In this document: positions 18,038 through 23,504 of the stretch, piece by piece
Layout of the letters: each line of letters starts with the position of its first letter
How positions within the stretch are numbered: the stretch's first letter is position 1
DNA from: CAYMRB01 sp964392615
Lineage (GTDB): Bacteria > Planctomycetota > UBA8108
Reading direction: 5' to 3'
DNA: 23,504 nucleotides
Assembly (NCBI GenBank): GCA_964392615.1
Contig: CAYMRB010000110.1
Coordinates: 1 to 23,504, forward strand
Notes under the pieces: model-generated
Told to the model about the DNA's origin: nothing
The model's database searches: none
Seen by the model: the letters and a program-made list of their open reading frames with translations, nothing else
Translations under genes and position numbers: made by a program

Positions 18038-18877
18038 TCAGCTCGGCTTGCGGCAGACCACGACCCACTCGAGGGGATTCGCGGTCGGGATCGCCTCGAG
18101 GAACGAGACGAGCGCGCGCGACAGCGGCGCACAGCGGCGATCGAACTTGTGGCTGCACCAGGATTGGGCGTTCATGTGACGAACGACCTCGTGGAGCGCC
18201 ACCGGCTCGAATCCGGCGTCGCGCAGCTCGGACTCGAGCTCGGGCTTCGTGTACGTCACATCGTACACGTCGAGCTCCTCGGCGCCTTCGGAGGAGTTGT
18301 CGGAAGCGTCGCTCTTCGCGGTCTCGCCGCTCTCGTCCGTCGCGCCCTGCTGATCCAGGCCGTCACGGATGACCTTGTTGACCGCGTCGAAGACGAGGAA
18401 GCCGCCCGGCTTCAAGCGCGCCAGGATCTGCTCGTAGAGACGCTGGCGGTCCTTCGTCTCGAAGTGGCGGATGAAGCGGAACGTGAACACGCAGTCGAAG
18501 TCCGTCGGGCACTCCTCGAGCTCGAACGCGTTGCCGCAGCGCAGTTCCCACGTGTTGTCGAGCCCGGCGGCCACCAGTCGCTTCTTCGCGACCTCGACCA
18601 TCTGCTCGCTTCCCTCGACCATCAGGCCACGCTTCACACCCCGGAGGTCGGCGGTCAGGCGAGCTGGGCCCGGCGCCAGCTCGAGTACCGACTCGACGTT
18701 CTGCTGAGCGACCAGATCGTTCAGCACACTGACCTGCTTGTCGTGGAGCAGTCGACTCCACGACCAGGTGAACCGGTCCTCGATGTAGTCCTGCGCGACG
18801 TCCTCGTCCTGATAGAGCTTGCGGACGTCCGCTTCTTTCTTGGCGCAGATCTCGTGGCTCATGTCCTCTTCGACCAC
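18038..18877 (-). CDS. Class I SAM-dependent methyltransferase
   Basis: A 279-residue soluble methyltransferase. Motif I for AdoMet binding is V-L-E-L-A-P-G-P-A-R-L at 64-74; the acidic residue after the second strand and the F-D-C-V-F-T-F-R-F-I-R-H motif IV segment follow, then L-K-P-G-G-F-L-V-F-D, typical of the UbiE-like fold. A Ser/Asp/Glu-rich insertion lies near residues 185-210. The target (lipid, glycan or small molecule) is unknown. The start is uncertain: GTG 18877 keeps the longer frame, while ATG 18862 (residue 6) has an AGAGGA almost touching it. The gene precedes the glycosyltransferase on the same strand and diverges from the selenoprotein-like gene. Confidence 0.85.
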   Translation of the reverse strand: MVEEDMSHEICAKKEADVRKLYQDEDVAQDYIEDRFTWSWSRLLHDKQVSVLNDLVAQQNVESVLELAPGPARLTADLRGVKRGLMVEGSEQMVEVAKKRLVAAGLDNTWELRCGNAFELEECPTDFDCVFTFRFIRHFETKDRQRLYEQILARLKPGGFLVFDAVNKVIRDGLDQQGATDESGETAKSDASDNSSEGAEELDVYDVTYTKPELESELRDAGFEPVALHEVVRHMNAQSWCSHKFDRRCAPLSRALVSFLEAIPTANPLEWVVVCRKPS

Positions 18878-19125
18878 CGTTGGGTTCCGTCCTCTCGGTC
18901 AAGCGATGGCCCGCATGGCACACCCGCTGTCGGGATGATCGTCAACCGGCGGATCTGACCGCAGCACAATCGCCCGGAGGCGCGGCGGGCTCCGACGACG
19001 GCTAGCAGCATTTTCGGAACCTGGCTCCGGTGCCCGGCCCTCGCGCGCCCTTTTTTCGGGGGCCCGCCGGAGGGGGCGGGTAGAATCGCGGCCCGAGTCA
19101 CGGCTCGATTCTCCGACTGGTAGCG
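18878..19125. promoter_or_regulatory. Divergent promoter region
   Basis: These 248 bases separate the divergent methyltransferase and membrane-redoxin genes. TAGAAT at 19081-19086 is a plausible -10 element for the redoxin gene, giving a leader of about 33 bases; no convincing -35 is seen. CCCGCC (19063-19068) and GGCGGG (19075-19080) form a small dyad just before it, next to a run of six T (19051-19056). Confidence 0.4.
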
Positions 19126-19920
19126 ATGAAGATCCTGATTGCCGTGGGCGCGCTCGTCTCCTGGGCGGCGCTCCTCTCCTATTTCTTTCTCGTCGTGGAC
19201 TGGCCCGCGCTGCGCGACCTGGGCTGGCCGAATGTCCTCGTCGGGGTCGTCGGGGCCGTGCTCGCGATCGCCGGGATCGCCGGCCTGCTGCGAGGTGGAA
19301 CGTCCTGGGGGCAGGGAGCGGCGTTCGGATTCGTCGCGCTGCTCGCGGTCCTTCCGGCCCTGTTCCTCGCCGCGTACGTGTTCTCGATCTCGTACCGGAT
19401 GCCGTCGCGCGATCTGGCTCTGGGCGTCGATCGGGAGGCCCCCGAGTTCCGCCTGCGCAACGCGGAGGGTGTCGACGTAGCCCTGTCGGAGCTCCTCGCA
19501 GCCGACCGCGACCCGTCGACGCGCTGGGTCGTCGTCGACTTCTTCCGCGGGCCGTGGTGACCGTTCTGCGTCTCGGAGCTGCAAGGTTTGCAGTCTCGCC
19601 ACGACGAGTTTCGCGAGCTCGGGGTCGAGCTGGTCGCCATCTCGTCCGCCGACACCGAAGCCCACGCCGAGCTCGCGCGCAAGATCGGCGCGACTTTCCC
19701 GATCCTCTCCGACCCTGGCGGCGCCGTCTCGAGCGCGTACGGCGTGCTGCACGCGGGCGGGAATCCGTTCGGAGGCGGGGACATCGCGCGCCCCGGCGTC
19801 TTCGTCATCGACCGCGATCGACGGATCCGCCACGCGTTCGTGACGGAGAACTGGCGCGTTCGCGAGCGGCCGGAGGGGCTGCTCGACGCGATTCGCTCAC
19901 TCGAGCCGGAATCGCGCTGA
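19126..19920 (+). CDS. Membrane-anchored redoxin-domain selenoprotein (TGA-encoded Sec at residue 145)
   Basis: Reads as one 264-residue protein if the in-frame TGA at 19558-19560 encodes selenocysteine. Residues 1-90 hold three hydrophobic helices (about 4-24, 36-56, 66-88). Residues about 100-264 are a thioredoxin/AhpC-TSA-type fold whose active site reads R-G-P-W-U-P-F-C-V-S-E-L (141-152). Related redoxins have R-G-x-W-C-P-x-C, so the TGA replaces exactly the attacking Cys and C148 is the resolving Cys. Downstream sequence keeps family features (V-A-I-S-S, F-P-I-L-S-D, R-P-G-V-F-V-I-D). TGA is followed by C, and a hairpin with a GGU loop lies just after it. Likely role: peroxide or thiol-disulfide reduction at the outer face of the membrane. 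A point mutation or sequencing error at a Cys codon is the alternative. The ribosome binding site before ATG 19126 is weak; HemN follows 75 bases later. Confidence 0.85.
19574..19598 (+). promoter_or_regulatory. Candidate bacterial SECIS hairpin
   Basis: CTGCAA (19579-19584) and TTGCAG (19588-19593) form a perfect stem with a GGT loop (19585-19587). The stem extends outward through G-T, an A/C mismatch, G-T, G-C and C-G. The loop begins 24 bases after the TGA, within the usual distance for bacterial SECIS elements, and carries a G at the first loop position. The E. coli fdhF element also presents GGU in its apical loop to SelB. Confidence 0.72.
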
Positions 19921-19995
19921 GCTCGTCGGGATCGTGCGGCATCCCGCGAGGTCCGTGATACACTCGCGTCTCGCGAGATTTCGAGAGGACTGCTG

Positions 19996-21387
19996 ATGAC
20001 CGAGCACCACGGAGCGCCGATTTTCGATCACGAGCTCATCCGGCGATACGACCGGCCGGGACCGCGGTACACGTCGTATCCGACCGCGCCGCACTTTCGC
20101 GACGACTTCTCGCTCGACGACTACCGCGACGAGATCCGGCGCGTCAACGAGGACGATCCGCAGCGGCCCGTGTCGCTCTACTTCCACCTGCCGTTCTGCC
20201 GGTCGGTGTGCTACTTCTGCGGCTGCAACGTCCACTTCACGAAGGACGAGTCGATCGGCGACGCCTACATCGATCGCGTCCTCGCCGAGATGGACGTCCT
20301 CGCCCAGCTGATCGGCCCGGAGCGCCGGGTGGCCCAGCTGCACTGGGGCGGCGGCACGCCCACGTTTCTGCCCGCGCCGACCCTGGCGCGGCTGATCGAT
20401 GGGTATCAGAGTCGCTTCACGTTCGCGGACGAAGCGGAGATCGGCGTCGAGATCGATCCGCGCGAGGTTACGCAGGACCAGCTCGAGCTGATGGCCGGCG
20501 CGGGCTTCAATCGGATCTCGATGGGCATTCAGGACTTCGACCCACAGGTCCAGGAAGCCGTCCACCGCATCCAGCCGGAGGACCTCACGCGCGGCGTGAT
20601 CGATTCGTGCCGCGCCCTCGAGTTCGAGTCGATCAACATCGACTTGATCTACGGGCTGCCGCACCAGACCGCGGACCGCTTCCAGGAGACGGTCGATCGG
20701 ATCATCGAGATCTCGCCGGATCGCATCGCGGTGTTCAACTTCGCGTACCTGCCGGAGATGATCCGGCATCAGAAAGCGATTCGCGCTGACGCGTTGCCCG
20801 ATCCCGAGGAGAAGCTGCGTATCCTCGAGATGGTCGTCACGCGGCTGACCGACGCGGGTTACGCGTTCATCGGCATGGACCACTTCGCGCGGCCCGACGA
20901 CGAGTTGACGGTCGCGCTCGAGAACCGCACGCTCTATCGCAACTTCCAGGGCTACACGACGTGCGCCGGGGCCGATCTCGTCGGGATCGGCGCGACAAGC
21001 ATCGGGCAGATCGGGCGGATCTACGCGCAGAACCTCAAGAAGACCGGCGAGTACCAGGACGCGATCGATCGCGACGGGCTGGCCATCTGTCGAGGGCTGC
21101 GTCTGAGCGACGACGATCTGCTGCGTCGCGACGTGATCACGCGCCTCATGTGTCACTTCGTGCTCTACAAGGAGGAGATCGAGGCCGCCTGGGGCATCGA
21201 CTTCGACGGCACGTTTGGCGACGCGATCACCGCTTTGCAGCCGATGGCGGAGGACGGTCTCCTGTCGATCCATCCGGAGCGCATCGAGATCCACGCGCTC
21301 GGCCGGCTCCTCGTGCGCAATGTCGCGATGTGCTTCGACGCGTACCTCGACGGGGACGGTGCGAAGCGCTACTCCCGGACGGTCTGA
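19996..21387 (+). CDS. hemN: Oxygen-independent coproporphyrinogen III oxidase (HemN)
   Basis: A 463-residue radical-SAM enzyme that converts coproporphyrinogen III to protoporphyrinogen IX by decarboxylating two propionates, a step of haem synthesis that needs no oxygen. The N-terminal R-P-G-P-R-Y-T-S-Y-P-T segment (20-30) is typical of true HemN. The iron-sulfur Cys set C68, C72, C75 and the further C77 lies in P-F-C-R-S-V-C-Y-F-C-G-C, and G-G-G-T-P follows near 116-120. Length matches E. coli HemN (457) and exceeds the shorter HemW-like proteins, which lack this N-terminus and C77. ATG 19996 has GAGAGGA at 19983-19989. TACACT at 19959-19964 may be a -10 element, implying its own promoter. 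It suggests growth with little or no oxygen. Confidence 0.95.
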   Translation: MTEHHGAPIFDHELIRRYDRPGPRYTSYPTAPHFRDDFSLDDYRDEIRRVNEDDPQRPVSLYFHLPFCRSVCYFCGCNVHFTKDESIGDAYIDRVLAEMDVLAQLIGPERRVAQLHWGGGTPTFLPAPTLARLIDGYQSRFTFADEAEIGVEIDPREVTQDQLELMAGAGFNRISMGIQDFDPQVQEAVHRIQPEDLTRGVIDSCRALEFESINIDLIYGLPHQTADRFQETVDRIIEISPDRIAVFNFAYLPEMIRHQKAIRADALPDPEEKLRILEMVVTRLTDAGYAFIGMDHFARPDDELTVALENRTLYRNFQGYTTCAGADLVGIGATSIGQIGRIYAQNLKKTGEYQDAIDRDGLAICRGLRLSDDDLLRRDVITRLMCHFVLYKEEIEAAWGIDFDGTFGDAITALQPMAEDGLLSIHPERIEIHALGRLLVRNVAMCFDAYLDGDGAKRYSRTV

Positions 21388-21501
21388 GCCGAGCGGCGAG
21401 GCTCACTCGGAAGTCCGTCGCCCTTCTCCGACCCGAGGCAAGGGGACCGGCCCCCGTGCCGAGGTCGTCCGTCGCCTCGCGTCATCGCGTCACGCCGCGG
21501 C

Positions 21502-21530
21502 TTGTTTGAGCCTTCCGCAGCCACTACATT
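21502..21530 (+). promoter_or_regulatory. Candidate sigma-70-type promoter for the small TPR-like gene
   Basis: TTGTTT (21502-21507) and TACATT (21525-21530) are separated by 17 bases and lie 41 bases before the start codon at 21571. The match to TTGACA/TATAAT is partial (3 of 6 and 4 of 6). Confidence 0.35.
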
Positions 21531-21570
21531 GGATGGCAGCAGCGCTCTCGCTTGAACGCGGAGGATCGCC

Positions 21571-21789
21571 ATGCCCGAACCGCATTCTCCTCGCGTCCTC
21601 GACAGTCTCGCGCTCGCGTACTTCCTCAGCGGCGAGCCCGGGAAGGCGGCGGGAGTGGAGCTTCGGGCGTTGAAGCTACTCGGCGACGAGGACTCGACGC
21701 TGCGTCCCCATCTCGAGCGCAAGCTGGCTCAGTACACCGAAGCGGCGGAAGAGGCCGGCGTCGAGATCGAGGAAGTCGATCTGCCGTAA
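21571..21789 (+). CDS. Small TPR-like protein
   Basis: A 72-residue acidic cytoplasmic protein of unknown function. Residues about 8-41 fit a TPR-like helix pair (L-D-S-L-A-L-A-Y-F-L-S-G-E-P-G-K-A then a second helix), and the remainder is a third helix and a short acidic tail. One repeat is too few for a full superhelix, so it would act as an oligomer or a small adaptor. GGAGG at 21560-21564, six bases before ATG 21571, and a plausible promoter support a real gene despite its size. It converges on the PQQ-propeller gene with a 39-base gap. Confidence 0.72.
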   Translation: MPEPHSPRVLDSLALAYFLSGEPGKAAGVELRALKLLGDEDSTLRPHLERKLAQYTEAAEEAGVEIEEVDLP

Positions 21790-21828
21790 GTGCCGCGGGC
21801 GGCGACAGGCGACCCGGGCAAGTCGTCC

Positions 21829-23079
21829 TCAACGCTTTCCGATGCAGTACAGAGACCGGTTGCTGCGCAAGTAGAGCCGTCCGTCCGCCACGGCCGGGCT
21901 GCCGTCGAAGATGGTGCCGTCGTCGAGCCGGTTGCGAGCAAGCTGCTCGAACTCCGGCTTCGCGGCGAGAACAAAGACACCGCTGCGACGTGTGACGACG
22001 TACAGCCGCCCGTCCGCCAGCACGGTGGAAGCGTACGGTTGACCGGGGAACTCGACGTCGTAGGCGACATGACCGTCGGACATGCGCACGCAGTACGCGT
22101 GATTCACGCGGTCGCTGACCCAGTACAGGTGCCCGTCGTGAATGATCGGCGACGACACGTTGGCGCCGACATCGACCTTCCACAGGCGATGCGTGTCGGT
22201 GACGTCGCCCCGACCGCCGGCGCGAACGGCAATGGCCTGCGATCGACGACCGCCGATCGCGTACGCGATCCCGTTCTGCGACACGATGCTCGGGCAGACG
22301 TAATCGCGGATGCCGCGGCACGTCCACAGCTCCTCGCCCGTGCGGGGATCGAACGCCCGGATCGTGTTCTTCATGTTGACGAGGAGCTCGGTCTTGCCGC
22401 TCTTCAGCTTGACGAGATGCGGCGTGTTCCAAGACGACTTCATGCCGCCGGCGCGCCACTTCTCTTTGCCCGTCTTCTTGTCGATCGCGACGAGCGATCC
22501 GCTCTCGACCGCCGCGTTGACGATCACGAGGTTCTCGAACAGAACGGGCGACGTGCCGCAGCCCCAGCCGTGCGTTTCGGAGCCGACGAACGTCTGCCAC
22601 AGCTGCTTGCCGTCGAGCGTGAACTTGACGACGCCGCTCTGGCCGAAGAAGACGTACAGGTGCTCGCCATCCGTCGCCGGCGTCTGCGCTGCGTAGCCGT
22701 GGTCGCGTACGCTCTTCGCTTCCGGCAGCCGCGGCTTCAGCGCGCGATCCCAGAGCACCTTGCCATTCTTCTGCGACACGCACACCAGGTGGAGGCGGAG
22801 ATCCTCCATGTCACCGTCGTCGGCTGCGTCCCCGTAGCCGCTGTAACAGGTCACCCAGATCTTGTCGCCGAGGAGGATCGGGCTCGAAGAGCCGTAGCCC
22901 GGAAGCCGCGTCTTCCAGACGAGGTTCGTCTCATCGTCCCAGCGAACAGGCAGGTCCTTCGCGTCGGAAACGCCGAGGCCTCCGGGACCGCGGAACTGGG
23001 GCCAATCGCCAGCGGTGAGAGAGGGAAGGAAGGCGAGCAGGAGAGCGACGGTGAGGAAAGGCGCGGTGGTTTTCAACAT
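21829..23079 (-). CDS. Secreted PQQ-type beta-propeller protein
   Basis: A 416-residue exported protein with a signal peptide (about 1-23, ending L-T-A-G) and W-P-Q-F-R-G-P just after it, the common opening of secreted planctomycete PQQ-like proteins. The rest is a repeated-strand propeller of the BamB/quinoprotein dehydrogenase-like class, with recurring blade motifs such as G-K-V-L-W-D, G-K-Q-L-W-Q, G-K-E-K-W-R and G-E-E-L-W-T. No PQQ ligand set or dehydrogenase catalytic domain is evident, so it is probably a binding or scaffold protein and not an enzyme. The frame is open upstream through the hexamer tract, but ATG 23079 directly precedes the signal peptide. The ribosome binding site is poor. 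The hexamer tract at 23098-23181 sits only 18 bases before the start. Confidence 0.85.
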   Translation of the reverse strand: MLKTTAPFLTVALLLAFLPSLTAGDWPQFRGPGGLGVSDAKDLPVRWDDETNLVWKTRLPGYGSSSPILLGDKIWVTCYSGYGDAADDGDMEDLRLHLVCVSQKNGKVLWDRALKPRLPEAKSVRDHGYAAQTPATDGEHLYVFFGQSGVVKFTLDGKQLWQTFVGSETHGWGCGTSPVLFENLVIVNAAVESGSLVAIDKKTGKEKWRAGGMKSSWNTPHLVKLKSGKTELLVNMKNTIRAFDPRTGEELWTCRGIRDYVCPSIVSQNGIAYAIGGRRSQAIAVRAGGRGDVTDTHRLWKVDVGANVSSPIIHDGHLYWVSDRVNHAYCVRMSDGHVAYDVEFPGQPYASTVLADGRLYVVTRRSGVFVLAAKPEFEQLARNRLDDGTIFDGSPAVADGRLYLRSNRSLYCIGKR

Positions 23080-23097
23080 GGTGCAGCGTCGTGGGGT

Positions 23098-23181
23098 TCG
23101 GATTCGGATTCGGCCTCGGACTCGGTATCGGCCTCGGACTCGGTATCGGCCTCGGACTCGGTATCGGATTCGGACTCGGCG
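23098..23181 (-). repeat. CCGANN hexanucleotide tandem tract 2
   Basis: Fourteen 6-base units, TCGGNN on the plus strand, with an 18-base higher-order unit repeated three times (23110-23163). On the minus strand, the coding strand of the PQQ-propeller gene, it reads CCGANN, the same orientation that tract 1 has toward its downstream gene. Confidence 0.93.
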
Positions 23182-23301
23182 TCGAACCCGATATCGGCCT
23201 CTCACCCCGCCTGCCCGCAGCGCGAACCGATCTTGCAGCAGAGCGAGCGCATCTTCGAGACGATTCTTCCGCGGCATTCGGAGCGCCGCGCGCGACCGGA
23301 G

Positions 23302-23504
23302 ATGACCGACGTCTTCGACGCCGGAGAGGACGACGACCACACGGACCGCGTCCCGGTACTCCTGACAACGCCCGCGGGCACGGTGCTGGCGCTTTGCGTC
23401 ATGGCGCGGCGTTGCGCCGCAGGAGGGACTCCGACGCCGACGCCGACTCCGACACCGACTCCGACACCGACTCCGACTCCGACTCCGACACCGACTCCGA
23501 CGCC
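23302..23504 (+). pseudogene. Sialidase-like N-terminal fragment running into a Thr-Pro repeat (partial)
   Basis: From ATG 23302 the frame reads T-D-V-F-D-A-G-E-D-D-D-H-T-D-R-V-P, then V-L-L-T-T-P-A-G-T-V-L-A-L-C, closely patterned on the start of exo-sialidases (D-V-F-x-x-G-x-x-x-x-H-T-Y-R-I-P followed by a T-P-x-G-T-x-L-A-x-C strand). The expected Tyr before the catalytic Arg is Asp here. After about 43 residues the similarity stops and the same frame continues as Thr-Pro dipeptides encoded by hexamer tract 3 to the window edge. No stop is seen. The ATG has GGAG directly against it, so the start is poor. It may be a broken sialidase gene, a repeat-invaded one, or a short exported-domain gene continuing beyond the window. 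Confidence 0.35.
23431..23504 (+). repeat. CCGACN hexanucleotide tandem tract 3
   Basis: Twelve full units and two further bases, mixing CCGACT, CCGACA and CCGACG, running to the last base of the window. It has the same unit and strand as tract 1 at the opposite end. Confidence 0.95.

Noticed and set aside
19126..19560. A complete 144-residue protein ending at the TGA, with a separate small gene after it.
   Set aside because: The second part is in the same frame, has no good start site, and completes the redox motif and fold; ending right at the catalytic position is much better explained by Sec recoding.

Overview
This is a GC-rich bacterial chromosomal stretch, most likely from a planctomycete. 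That placement is an inference from gene content: a Tat-exported Gfo/Idh/MocA oxidoreductase, a secreted PQQ-type propeller starting with a WPQFRGP-like motif, a ceramidase-like secreted protein fused to a helical toroid domain, and many exported proteins of unknown function. No rRNA, tRNA, CRISPR array, insertion sequence or phage gene is visible. Both ends of the window lie inside the same kind of hexanucleotide repeat (CCGACN), so the window may be a whole contig broken at repeats.

Layout: 1-54 hexamer tract; 164-1540 exported Gfo/Idh/MocA oxidoreductase; 1740-3488 response regulator/PP2C phosphatase/STAS fusion; 3637-4311 exported SagB-like nitroreductase-fold protein; 4562-6487 Uup-type ABC-F ATPase; 6635-7786 secreted Arg/Glu-rich repeat protein followed by two long inverted repeats; 7969-9309 membrane-anchored protein of unknown function. 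The minus-strand block 15041-9322 holds a small lipoprotein, a 1162-residue ceramidase-like/toroid fusion and, overlapping it by one base, a sialidase-fold protein. Next come a CoA-disulfide reductase with rhodanese domain (15188-16876), a minus-strand methyltransferase and glycosyltransferase pair (18877-16896), a membrane-anchored thioredoxin-fold protein (19126-19920), HemN (19996-21387), a 72-residue TPR-like protein, a minus-strand PQQ-propeller protein (23079-21829), and a sialidase-like N-terminal fragment that runs into a Thr-Pro repeat at the window edge.

The standout is 19126-19920. An in-frame TGA at 19558-19560 sits exactly where the first cysteine of an RGxWCPxC redox motif belongs (R-G-P-W-[TGA]-P-F-C). 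The frame continues with conserved redoxin sequence, and a hairpin with a GGU loop starts a short distance downstream. The best reading is a selenoprotein with a U-P-F-C active site on three membrane helices, which a standard gene caller would cut into two fragments.

Other notable points are the coupled ceramidase-like/sialidase-like pair (probable extracellular glycoconjugate or glycolipid breakdown, substrate unknown), the loss of the ceramidase nucleophile motif with an apparently retained metal site, the recently expanded repeats in the Arg/Glu-rich protein, and hexamer tracts lying in the same orientation upstream of two exported-protein genes.
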